A DNA stretch of 64,000 nt, taken from Mongoliibacter ruber. GTDB taxonomy: Bacteria > Bacteroidota > Bacteroidia > Cytophagales > Cyclobacteriaceae. The stretch spans positions 208,571-272,570 of the forward strand of contig NZ_PVTR01000002.1 in the NCBI RefSeq assembly GCF_003003005.1. The letters are read 5' to 3'. Below the pieces are notes generated by a model. The model saw only the letters and a list, made by a program, of their open reading frames with translations. It had not been told where the DNA came from and made no database searches. Below are positions 54,356 to 63,161 of this stretch, piece by piece. Made by a program: the position numbers and the translations under genes. Within the stretch, counting starts at the first letter, position 1, and each line of letters starts with the position of its first letter.

Positions 54356-56371
54356 ATGAAAGACATAATTATTAAAGAACTTAGAAAATATCCACAGGTA
54401 TTTGATTATCCAAATGAGCAAGATAATAAAGTTTATATCTCAAAAAATATTCCGAGTAAGAAAGAACATGCAGCTATAAAAGTTCATGAACTACCAATAA
54501 AATCAGAAATATTATGGCTTTGTGATCGAACTTTTTGGGGGTCAGCCGAGGATAATACTATTATTACAGATGTTGGGATTTTTTATCATGAATCAACATT
54601 TGGAGATTCGTTTTATTGGAGTATTACTTGGGAAAAGTTAAAAAGAGTAGAGTTTATTGAAGGAAGAGATAGTTTTTACTTTATATATTCTGAGGAAGAC
54701 GAAGATCAAAATGCTTTGCTATCTAGAGATAGTTTTCTTTTAAATTTATCTCTAGAATTTGTCCCTCATGTTTTGAGCGCATTGAACAGCATTGCTAGTC
54801 AAATTGTTGATAAAGCAGAAATATTACTTGACCAGTTGTTTGACTCAACTGATATTGATGAACAAATTAATATTTCACACGAAATAATAAATAATTATCC
54901 GGATTCAGATTCAGTTTATATGGCACATCTAACGTTATGTTATAATTATCGTATTAAAGAAGACTGGAATAATTTGCTTTTGCATACAGATTACTGTCTT
55001 GATGATCTCATAGATAACGAATTAGTTGATTTAAACATTGATGATGATTTTTTTAAGCAATATATTACCTTAAACATATATAGAGGAAGTGCTTTGGATA
55101 GATTGAATTTTAAAAATAGATCTCTTCAACATTTCCTATTGGTCAATGAACTAACTTATAATCAAGAAGAGCAAGAAAAGTCTTGGAATAAAATTCTAGA
55201 ACTAAAAAAAGCACTGAAATCTGATTTTGACACCTTAAATTCTTCAGACAAAAAATTCTTAGTTGTTGATGAAGTAAGGATGGATTTAGACAAAGAAAAA
55301 TTAATTAAAGTTATTTCTAAAGATGAAATACCTGAGATAAAATTCCCTGTTCTTCATCCTCAAACTGAAGTTTTGTATGCAAGTCATCCTTACAAGGAAA
55401 ACTTATATTTTCCATTTTCTAGTTTAGAAGAAATGCTTTTTCGAGAAAGAATTGATGAGTTTTTGCATTTGGTCAGATGTTTAGGTGCCGTTGAGATCCA
55501 AATCGAATTTAAAAAAGGAAAATTAACTACAACATCAGAAGAAATTCAAAAAGCAATAGGAGGTCACGTTGGTAGGGAATTTAAAGGAGTTGGAATTAGT
55601 GCTGATTTACAAGCCGAAGAAAAAAGAATCAATAAAAACCTCAACTCGGATGATAGTGGATTAAAAATTTTGCAAACATTTCCAAGTCCCAATACTTCTC
55701 CTTATTTGCCAGATGATTTGACGTGGTATCATAATGAACCTTCTTGGCAGAATTTAAAGAAATTTAGGGTACAAGGAGGTTTGTTGCATCATCGTGAAAC
55801 ATTGACAAGTAAAGAAATTACAAAGTTTTACTCTAAAAATGAAAGTAAGCTTTCCATTGAGGTAAAAGCATTGATTACTAATGCTAAATTAGATATAAAT
55901 ACAGAAAACTATATTCACTCAACTTTCAAAGAAGAAATTGTTTGGGATATATCTATAAGATTTGAAAACTACCATGAAAAGGAAGCAATAAAGGCCAGTG
56001 GATTGAGAGAACCATTAAAAGAGTCAAAAAATGAGCTTAGTGAACCCGAACTTGAATACCTTGAAGAATATAAATTTATTCTTTCAGAAAACTTAGAAAT
56101 TAATGGTATTAGTAGAAAAATGTTGAATAGGCTTGCGGAAAAGCTTAAGATTAATAATGAAAGAAGGGAATTTCTTGAAAAAAGCTATTCTGATGGCTTA
56201 ACAGATGAGGAAAAAGAATATTTAGCAGAAGTTGAATTTTGCTTATCAGAAGTAGATGATATCGGTCCTATTGAGAGAAGATTTTTAGAAAAGGAGAGGC
56301 TTAGACTTAACTTAACTAAAGACAGGACGGATAAAATTGAAATTATAGTCAAGACAAATATTAACAAGTAG
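54356..56371 (+). CDS. Large multidomain cargo protein of unknown function
   Basis: 671 residues from the ATG at 54356; a GTG at 54338 is in frame. No family is recognised with confidence. Residues about 45-130 (WLCDRTFWGSAEDNTIITD... ISITWEKLKRVEF pattern) look like a bacterial PH-like domain. About 165-290 are helical and TPR-like. About 350-520 form a module starting YASHPYKENLYFPFSS with LHLVRCLGAVEIQIEF. The last ~130 residues carry two helical repeats of the type EYLEEYKFILSE...R..L...L.I...R and EYLAEVEFCLSE...R..L..ERLRL. There is no signal peptide or membrane span. It is strongly AT-rich compared with the genes left of 53.3 kb. A defence- or stress-related role is only a guess from context. 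Confidence 0.75.
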   Translation: MKDIIIKELRKYPQVFDYPNEQDNKVYISKNIPSKKEHAAIKVHELPIKSEILWLCDRTFWGSAEDNTIITDVGIFYHESTFGDSFYWSITWEKLKRVEFIEGRDSFYFIYSEEDEDQNALLSRDSFLLNLSLEFVPHVLSALNSIASQIVDKAEILLDQLFDSTDIDEQINISHEIINNYPDSDSVYMAHLTLCYNYRIKEDWNNLLLHTDYCLDDLIDNELVDLNIDDDFFKQYITLNIYRGSALDRLNFKNRSLQHFLLVNELTYNQEEQEKSWNKILELKKALKSDFDTLNSSDKKFLVVDEVRMDLDKEKLIKVISKDEIPEIKFPVLHPQTEVLYASHPYKENLYFPFSSLEEMLFRERIDEFLHLVRCLGAVEIQIEFKKGKLTTTSEEIQKAIGGHVGREFKGVGISADLQAEEKRINKNLNSDDSGLKILQTFPSPNTSPYLPDDLTWYHNEPSWQNLKKFRVQGGLLHHRETLTSKEITKFYSKNESKLSIEVKALITNAKLDINTENYIHSTFKEEIVWDISIRFENYHEKEAIKASGLREPLKESKNELSEPELEYLEEYKFILSENLEINGISRKMLNRLAEKLKINNERREFLEKSYSDGLTDEEKEYLAEVEFCLSEVDDIGPIERRFLEKERLRLNLTKDRTDKIEIIVKTNINK

Positions 56372-56484
56372 CGATAATCCAATTTTTAAATTACCAATTG
56401 GTTGAAGAGGGGCTAATACCATGAAAACATTCAAAAAGATTCGATTATAAATGTTTGAAGAGATTGATAAAACTTAATATACAT

Positions 56485-56548
56485 CCCTCCAGCCCCTACG
56501 TCCGCTTTGACTGACCAAGTCTTTTTCAAAGTCAAAGCAGATATTGAA
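56485..56548 (+). pseudogene. Remnant of the HNH gene start
   Basis: Bases from CCCTCCAGCCCCTACGTCCG onward align with the first ~65 bases of the intact HNH gene at 63161 (CCCCTCCGCCCCTACCTCCG). With a two-base loss, the frame would read PYVRFD-xDQVFFKVKADIE against PYLRFDIDKVFNQVKAAM. No intact frame remains. It shows that the first cassette also ended in an HNH gene. Confidence 0.7.
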
Positions 56549-56597
56549 ATCTAGCTACACCTATTTAGGGAAAATACTGCACACCTTAAAATGAATC

Positions 56598-56690
56598 TTG
56601 ATTGCAAGATTCCTAATTTTCGGAACATTGATCATGATGTTTGGATATTTAATATTTCAAGGATTCTCAGGCGGTCAGGCGATGTCGTAA
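56598..56690 (+). pseudogene. Short hydrophobic frame, possible relict membrane protein
   Basis: An open frame of 30 codons from a TTG (FLIFGTLIMMFGYLIFQGF...) is a single membrane-span-like segment. It follows the HNH remnant just as the small membrane protein at 63598 follows the intact HNH gene, so it may be the decayed counterpart. The remainder of the 557-bp gap 56372-56928 has nothing recognisable. Confidence 0.35.
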
Positions 56691-56818
56691 AATTCTATTG
56701 AAAAGTGCCGGACTGTATCTGTCAAAACACAGTTAAACCAAAGGAATAAAAATGGTGCTTTTGTCTGAGTTTTTAATGGTTTCTTTAAAAGAAACAAAAG
56801 TTTAGCTAAATCTAAAAA

Positions 56819-56928
56819 TTCAAATAACCTCAAAAACGCAGCGAATTTCCTGCAATTCCCAGCGAATGTACATTTTTTCTATATCGCATGAGATCATTTT
56901 CTATCTTACCCTTCAACCCCGATCACCC
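56819..56928 (+). promoter_or_regulatory. Second copy of the DUF6140-like leader
   Basis: Repeats 53994-54103, including the 41-bp motif at 56838-56878 with one mismatch. It precedes the truncated DUF6140 copy and the GTPase operon and could supply its promoter. Confidence 0.6.
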
Positions 56929-57015
56929 ATGGCATTATTCAAAGCAACTGTCAAAGTTCCGCTCTTCCGTAATGGTATTCGCCTGGAAAAAGGTATTTCA
57001 GCGGATGTAATTTAG
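56929..57015 (+). pseudogene. Truncated DUF6140-like gene (28 codons)
   Basis: Codes for the first 28 residues of the family (start MALFKATVKVPLF, end GISADVI) and then a stop. It differs from the intact copy at 54104 mainly at silent positions. Similarity stops at codon 28, where AT-rich sequence leading to the first GTPase begins, so this is a sharp recombination or insertion junction. The short peptide might still be translated as a leader. Confidence 0.75.
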
Positions 57016-57054
57016 GTGGCCTGATTAATTCAAAATATTTTAAATCCCCTCTTG

Positions 57055-59340
57055 ATGAAAACACCATTAGAATTAAAGCAAATATTGATAAACAGTTCAG
57101 AAAGAATAGAAAGTGCCACCGAATCTTTAGATGTTAGCCTAAGCCAAACAAAAGTAAAGGACTCCTCTGGAAACGTTGGGAAAAATATTTTTAACTTGAT
57201 TGAATCAATCCAAGAAAACTTACAAAATCTATCCAAAAGTCTTGAAAGTCCTTTTAAAATTGCTGTTGTAGGAAGTCAAGGTACAGGTAAATCTTCTTTG
57301 GTAAATTTATTGATTGGAGAAGCATTGATGCCAAGTACTATTTCTGAAAATGAAAGTGCGGTAATTAAATTAGCTTACCCGTATGAAGAAAATTTAAATA
57401 ATAAGGCAGTATTTGAATTAATCAATGGCGAACAAGTCGTCATGGAAATTGATCAAGCTAAAATAATAATTGATAAGAACCGAAGAAGTAGTAAGGATGA
57501 TGAATTCATTCGAAATACAAAATACGTTACTTTTTATTATAAGCTAAATAGGCTTGAAAAAATTGAGATTATAAATACTCCTGGTATGAATGTTTTGACA
57601 GAGGATTTTTATCCAAAAGTCAAGCACCTTTTTGTTGAATCAGATGTGATTTTATGGGTTAATGGCGGAGAAAAAATCCTCGATAGTTTCAATAGTTGGT
57701 TGATAAAAATGATCCATGCCGACAACAATAAAATAGTTGGATTTATAACTTTTCCTGACAAGCTATATAGGATGGACCCAAAAGATGGAGTCACTGATGT
57801 TGTCACTCAATTTATGGAAAACTTAGAGGAAGATAAATTGATAAGATTTAATGATGAAGTTGCACTTTTTATTTTTAACGGGCTTTACGCTCAAATTGGT
57901 CAAGGACAGAAAAGTAATATAAAATGTATACAGGATTTAGATCGCTTGGATGATGATGAATCAAATTTAAGAATGCTACACAATTATTGGAATCATGGTT
58001 TTGCATACAGTGATGATTCAGACAAAGTAAAAATATTGAAAGATTTGAAATTGTATGGGATACAGGATTGTAATGATTTAGGAGCTGAATTTGTTTTAAA
58101 TGAATTTGTAGATAATCTTTTAAAAAAAGGAATTTGTGAAAAAGAAAATGAAGATAACGGTGCTTTATATACAGAATTAGGGTTGAAGCTTTTGGATGAA
58201 GCTTCTCAATTTGAGGCTTTTAATAAGTTTACTGGAGATTATTTAATTCCAGAGTCTAAAAAGGGTAAGTCTATTCATGTTATTGACAGGTTGCAAAGGA
58301 TGTTATCAACCACAGAAAGTAAAGACAATCTCTATGCTACACTATTATCTATTGAAAGTGAGTTTAAAGGAAAAATAAATGAATTAGATTCTGAGGAAAA
58401 GCAAAAAAATCAAGATTTCGAAAACTTAATTGAGTATTTAAAAATTGAAATTTATAATTGGCATGAAGATAACATTGGAAATGAGAAAAATTTATATGTA
58501 GAAGAATTAGTTAATGCTTTTTCTGATGATATTGAAAAGGAAATAGATATAAAGGATTTACTCTATGAGTTAGTAGTTTCTTCAACCATGAGGTTTTTTG
58601 GAAGTAAAAAAGAATCGGCAATCTCAAAAAAGATAAGTAAAATTATTGAAAAAAACGTTGAGGATATTTTTCCGAAAGCATTAGAAAAATACGCCGTTCT
58701 GATTGGAAATAATATTGAGTTGATATTATTAAGGAAAGGTAAAGAACTATATCTTGACAAAGACAAAGATTTTAATAAAGAAGGAAACGCCTCTTCAAAT
58801 TTCAAAAGCTTCGAGTATAACAATAATTCAAAAAAATTATCTAGTACTATAACAAAAATATTAGGTCCTTTGATTAAGAATCTTTTGATTAAAGTAGCAA
58901 AGAAAGATTTAAGAAAAGGAGCCAATAATTTTTTAAAAACTAGGCTTATTAAGCCATTGGTAATACTTATAAGAAAACTCTTAACTAAAGCTGGGATAAA
59001 ATTGGTCAAAGGTAAAGCGGCAAGTTCCGCAGGAAAATCCATACTTGGACCAGTTGGTTGGGCATTAATCATTTATGACATTGTCGATACAGTTTTAGAA
59101 GTTAAAAATATGTTTAAGAACTTAAAAGAAAGTATAAAAGATTCTCTAAATAACGAAAAAGAATTTGGTAATACTTTTATAACAGAGGGTAGAAATGTTG
59201 TCGACATGATGGTGGATGAGGTAAATAATTCCCTCCAAAATGAAATTTTTCAATCTTCTCAGGAAGCTAACAAAATAAGAAATGGATTAAATAGCTGTGA
59301 AATTTTAAAAGAAGAGTTTAATAAATTGAGAGAATTATAA
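57055..59340 (+). CDS. Dynamin-like GTPase 1 of the island operon
   Basis: 761 residues from the ATG at 57055 (a TTG three bases earlier is possible). The N-terminal 60 residues are helical. The G domain has G1 GSQGTGKS (about 73-80), switch region PSTISENES, and G3 as NTPG (about 174-177) instead of DxxG. A long helical middle and a C-terminal patch of basic amphipathic helices follow. A glycine-rich hydrophobic hairpin SSAGKSILGPVGWALIIYDI (about 656-675) probably inserts into membrane. This layout resembles bacterial dynamin-like proteins such as LeoA. It is the first gene of an operon of five or six and very AT-rich. Confidence 0.85.
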   Translation: MKTPLELKQILINSSERIESATESLDVSLSQTKVKDSSGNVGKNIFNLIESIQENLQNLSKSLESPFKIAVVGSQGTGKSSLVNLLIGEALMPSTISENESAVIKLAYPYEENLNNKAVFELINGEQVVMEIDQAKIIIDKNRRSSKDDEFIRNTKYVTFYYKLNRLEKIEIINTPGMNVLTEDFYPKVKHLFVESDVILWVNGGEKILDSFNSWLIKMIHADNNKIVGFITFPDKLYRMDPKDGVTDVVTQFMENLEEDKLIRFNDEVALFIFNGLYAQIGQGQKSNIKCIQDLDRLDDDESNLRMLHNYWNHGFAYSDDSDKVKILKDLKLYGIQDCNDLGAEFVLNEFVDNLLKKGICEKENEDNGALYTELGLKLLDEASQFEAFNKFTGDYLIPESKKGKSIHVIDRLQRMLSTTESKDNLYATLLSIESEFKGKINELDSEEKQKNQDFENLIEYLKIEIYNWHEDNIGNEKNLYVEELVNAFSDDIEKEIDIKDLLYELVVSSTMRFFGSKKESAISKKISKIIEKNVEDIFPKALEKYAVLIGNNIELILLRKGKELYLDKDKDFNKEGNASSNFKSFEYNNNSKKLSSTITKILGPLIKNLLIKVAKKDLRKGANNFLKTRLIKPLVILIRKLLTKAGIKLVKGKAASSAGKSILGPVGWALIIYDIVDTVLEVKNMFKNLKESIKDSLNNEKEFGNTFITEGRNVVDMMVDEVNNSLQNEIFQSSQEANKIRNGLNSCEILKEEFNKLREL

Positions 59341-59350
59341 TTTATTAATA

Positions 59351-60952
59351 ATGGTAAAAGACTATATGATTAACCTTTTAAACGATGTAATTAAAGATCA
59401 TACGTTAAAAAAAGATGACCTTATTGATAGTTTAAATAGGGAAAATCCTCATACATATCTTTGTGGAAAGAGTTCATCTGGAAAAACCTCTTTTTTGAAT
59501 GCGTTACTTAATTTTGAAAAAAATGAGCTTTTTACAAGCTCTGATATATCCACGAAAGTTGCATTTACTTTTCACTATGGAGATATTGAAGGGTATTATG
59601 ATCAGGGTGAGCTGATAAGTTTGCCAGACTCTATTGAAGAAAGGAAAAAATTATTTTTTAACATAAATGAGAAACAAAGTAATTGCACTTTAAAGCTTTC
59701 AAAGGAAATCCTTAGGACAACAAGTATAGTTGATATTCCGGGAATTTTTGACTTTAATAACAATAACTCGTTTTTAAATCTGATGTTAAATGATGCAGAC
59801 GTGATTTTATTTTTCAATCCTTGTCTCAGTAACCTGACTGGGCAAGAATTAGAGACACTAAAATCGATCTCAGAACTTGGAATACCTCTCATAGTTCTTT
59901 TTACAATGGGTGATATCACTGAACCTGGGGAGGGCATAACCCGAAAATCACTTGCAACATATATTGAAGATAAAGTTAAATTACAATTTAACGGGTTAAA
60001 CATAAGCTTTTACCAAATTATTTCAGCAGATGACTTTTATAAGGGAAAAGATCCAAATGGAATCAATAATTTGAATCTACATTTAATCCAAAAAATTGAT
60101 AAGTATTATCTGGTATCTCATAAAAAAAAACTTAAAAGGTGCATTTTAAATTTAATTCATTCTTTGAATGATATGAAAGCAAAGATTGAAAAAGATGAAA
60201 TGGGCTTAAATGATATTAGTGAAAGAGAAAATCAAATTTGGAAGACCACAAAAGAAAAAGAAGTAGAAAAACAAAATATAGATGATAAGAAGAAGTTAAA
60301 AAAAGAATTTGAATATTTTGAAGATCATGTAAAGGAGCAGCTTTTTTCAACCGTCTATGGATTACGAATTAATGAGGACCACCATTCTAAGGAAAATAAA
60401 TTTGTGGATAGTTGGACCTCATTTTGGGCAGATATTAATGTTTATTTTGAAGATAGAATTCAAATTCCGGAAATAAGTATTCCAGAGATAAAAGAAGGAG
60501 TGTTTGAAAACATCGATATAAATCTTGAAAAGATTACTGATTTTCTGAACAAAAAGCAGGAAGCAAAAACACAAACGACAAAAGAGAAAACCAGTAATAA
60601 GAAAACAGGTACTAAAACCAATACAGATTCTAATAGTTGGCTGAAACTAGATATCAAAATTGAAGATCTGACAAAATTGGCATGGGAGATTGGTCTTAAT
60701 CCTAAAAACGTCAATATTATTTATTTGAAGATTATGTTTTATCAGGAGTGCAAGAAACAAATTTTACATGGCGAAAAGTCTATTAGAGAAGCTGTTCAAA
60801 AAAGATATGAAGAGAGCAAAAATTTGGTACAAAACCAATATTTAAAAAAAATGGATGAAAGTAAAAATGAAAACCCTTTTACTTCTGAAATTGAAAAAAT
60901 CAATCTTTCAATAATTAAGCTAAATGATGCACACTTTAAGTTGTCTGAATAG
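59351..60952 (+). CDS. P-loop GTPase 2 of the island operon
   Basis: 533 residues, ten bases after GTPase 1. The G domain begins at once: G1 GKSSSGKT (about 39-46), G3 DIPG (about 127-130) and a G4-like TMGD (about 185) in place of N/TKxD. After about residue 260 there is a long charged coiled-coil region and a Lys/Thr-rich linker (about 395-430). A compact C-terminal helical domain ends the protein; no membrane span is visible. It has no close sequence likeness to GTPases 1 or 3 outside the G motifs. Its end overlaps the start of GTPase 3 by 29 bases. Confidence 0.8.
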   Translation: MVKDYMINLLNDVIKDHTLKKDDLIDSLNRENPHTYLCGKSSSGKTSFLNALLNFEKNELFTSSDISTKVAFTFHYGDIEGYYDQGELISLPDSIEERKKLFFNINEKQSNCTLKLSKEILRTTSIVDIPGIFDFNNNNSFLNLMLNDADVILFFNPCLSNLTGQELETLKSISELGIPLIVLFTMGDITEPGEGITRKSLATYIEDKVKLQFNGLNISFYQIISADDFYKGKDPNGINNLNLHLIQKIDKYYLVSHKKKLKRCILNLIHSLNDMKAKIEKDEMGLNDISERENQIWKTTKEKEVEKQNIDDKKKLKKEFEYFEDHVKEQLFSTVYGLRINEDHHSKENKFVDSWTSFWADINVYFEDRIQIPEISIPEIKEGVFENIDINLEKITDFLNKKQEAKTQTTKEKTSNKKTGTKTNTDSNSWLKLDIKIEDLTKLAWEIGLNPKNVNIIYLKIMFYQECKKQILHGEKSIREAVQKRYEESKNLVQNQYLKKMDESKNENPFTSEIEKINLSIIKLNDAHFKLSE

Positions 60953-62735
60953 TTTTAATGCATTGGTTGATCGGAAAAACCTTTTTTACCAAAAACTATT
61001 GAGTAAAGGGGTTTTGGAATTTAATGTAACAGATTTGTCAAATAGACTTAAAGAGTTAAATGAAATTGAAAATGATTTGATGACATCAAAGTTAAAAATT
61101 TGTGTTGTTGGTAAAACGTCTACTGGTAAATCAGAATTTCACAACCTTATTTTGAACCATGGAAACAAAAAGGGATATGATCTTTTTAAAACTTCTGTTA
61201 AAGTAGAAACTTCAATTATTCAAACCCTTCAACATACTAACTCATATCCTCCATACGCAAATTTTAGAATAAAAAATAATATTGAATTCGAAAAAATAGT
61301 CATTCCAAAAAATGTGAATTTAATAGATTCGAAACTTGATTTAGATTCTGAAGAAAGCTGTTACTTTTTACGGGAAAATATTATAGCAAAGAAAAATAAA
61401 TCTGATGAATCATTTATTATTGACGAAGCTGTTAATAGCATAGAAATTTTTCATTCATTGAAATACTTTAAAGATTATATTATAGTAGACACTCCTGGAT
61501 TAGGCTCTCATATTTCTAAGACAGATGAATTAGTAAAAAATATTCCGAAGAAATCTTCATGCATTTTTTGGTTAATTGATGCTTCTGAAAATATTCTCGG
61601 GGACAGTTTAGTTCTTTTGCAAGAGAACAAAGATACTATTGAAGATAAACTAGAAAATGTGATATTTTTTGGAAATAAGATTGATCTTAATTCAAGTTTT
61701 AAAAAGGACAAGGACAATAGTGAGATTCAAGAAAATCTGTTTGAAACTTTTAATTCAGGCATTAAAAAAATTTTTGGCCGAGGGATAGATCAAAAAAACT
61801 TTATTTTAACTGCTTTTAAAAATACTGATGGGAACCCTTTTTTAGCAACAACAGAAAAAGAATTAAGAAAATTAGATTTGAGGTTTTTAAATTCTAAAAA
61901 GAGAATAATTATAAATGATATATCTAAATATCTAGGTGATCTTGATGAACTTCTAAATTTTTCACAAGAAATTTTTGATGATGTATTTTCTAATTTGGAA
62001 GAGGATATTGAAAAGATGGAAAAAGAAACTCTGCGAAATGAGAAAAAAAAAACATCTCTAATAGATGGCATAGATGATTTAAGTTTACGGATAGAGAAAG
62101 ATCTTGGGAAATTAATAAAATTAAAAATTCTAGAGTCCATCAATAACAGGACTAAGTATAATAAACATTTAGATGAAATCAATATAAATCTTAAAACTAT
62201 TGAAAGTAAAATATCGGATTTTATTAACGCTAAATTAAAGGATGAATATTACCAAGATATTCTTGAATTGAGGGTTGAATTAAAAAAAGGGTTTACATTA
62301 TCAGAATTGAATTTGGATATAGACCAAGAAAACTTTATGAAAAAACGCTTGTATGATGGAGAATTAAAACGCATTAAAGTAAAACTTGCTGAAAAAATAG
62401 ATATAAAACATTCTGAGATAGTGAAGTTGATGAAATCAATTATAGATTTGAAAGCCAAAATCAAAGATAAAATGAAAGCATTGTCAACATATGAATTGTT
62501 TGAAATAGGTGAGTTGAAAATAAAATATGAAAATACCTCATCTTATATAAAAGAGGTAACGAATCTTAAAAATTATAAAAAGGAAATTTGGTGTAATTTT
62601 AAAACGGAAATTCATAAAAATGTTATAAACTGGGATCCTTTGTATAATGGAGATGAAATAGAAAAGCTAGATAATTTTTTAGGGCTTTACTCATTAATTT
62701 CAGAGTTAGAATTGGTAGAAGAAAAAATAGATTAA
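60924..62735 (+). CDS. Dynamin/septin-like GTPase 3 of the island operon
   Basis: 603 residues. The ATG at 60924 (or 60927) lies within the end of GTPase 2, so translation is coupled. The G motifs are the most canonical of the three: G1 GKTSTGKS (about 63-70), G3 DTPGLG (about 189-194), and G4 NKID (about 250-253). The C-terminal 260 residues are almost wholly coiled coil. No membrane span is evident. Extremely Lys/Ile/Asn-rich composition reflects the AT-rich DNA. It probably works in one assembly with GTPases 1 and 2. Confidence 0.82.
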   Translation: MMHTLSCLNSFNALVDRKNLFYQKLLSKGVLEFNVTDLSNRLKELNEIENDLMTSKLKICVVGKTSTGKSEFHNLILNHGNKKGYDLFKTSVKVETSIIQTLQHTNSYPPYANFRIKNNIEFEKIVIPKNVNLIDSKLDLDSEESCYFLRENIIAKKNKSDESFIIDEAVNSIEIFHSLKYFKDYIIVDTPGLGSHISKTDELVKNIPKKSSCIFWLIDASENILGDSLVLLQENKDTIEDKLENVIFFGNKIDLNSSFKKDKDNSEIQENLFETFNSGIKKIFGRGIDQKNFILTAFKNTDGNPFLATTEKELRKLDLRFLNSKKRIIINDISKYLGDLDELLNFSQEIFDDVFSNLEEDIEKMEKETLRNEKKKTSLIDGIDDLSLRIEKDLGKLIKLKILESINNRTKYNKHLDEININLKTIESKISDFINAKLKDEYYQDILELRVELKKGFTLSELNLDIDQENFMKKRLYDGELKRIKVKLAEKIDIKHSEIVKLMKSIIDLKAKIKDKMKALSTYELFEIGELKIKYENTSSYIKEVTNLKNYKKEIWCNFKTEIHKNVINWDPLYNGDEIEKLDNFLGLYSLISELELVEEKID

Positions 62736-62741
62736 ACTATA

Positions 62742-63161
62742 ATGGAAGAGAAAATAGAAAATTATAGGAATGAAATTTCTGAAATTCTTACTAGAGTAAG
62801 TGATAATTTGGCTGATAAGACACTCGGTGAGATAAACCCTATTTTGGATAAAAAATTTACAGATATAAAAAATAAAAATGAACATTTTAATGAAAAAATT
62901 ATCCAAAATTTAGAAAAAATTTTGGATAGAATTATTACTGACAATGATTTATCAAAATCTAAACTTGAAGAATATTCAGAAAAACTTAATAAGATCAATA
63001 TCTTATCTGAAGAGGTTAAAAGCATAATCAAAAATAACAATTCAACACATCTAAAACTTGAAAAGTTAGAATTTCAATTGAAAAAAAGTAGAGCCATTCA
63101 ATTGGTGACTCTATCAGTTTCTTTACTTATTTTGTTTTTATTTCTATTCCAGTTTGTTTAA
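62742..63161 (+). CDS. Tail-anchored coiled-coil protein
   Basis: 139 residues. About 1-112 are coiled coil and about 117-137 a single membrane span (LVTLSVSLLILFLFLFQFV) right at the C-terminus, so the helical part should face the cytoplasm. It begins six bases after GTPase 3 and its stop overlaps the HNH start (TAATG). It is a plausible membrane receptor for the GTPases. No family is recognised. Confidence 0.75.
   Translation: MEEKIENYRNEISEILTRVSDNLADKTLGEINPILDKKFTDIKNKNEHFNEKIIQNLEKILDRIITDNDLSKSKLEEYSEKLNKINILSEEVKSIIKNNNSTHLKLEKLEFQLKKSRAIQLVTLSVSLLILFLFLFQFV

Noticed and set aside
58563..59072. Antisense 169-codon frame within GTPase 1
   Set aside because: AT-rich shadow of basic helices; no independent start or family.
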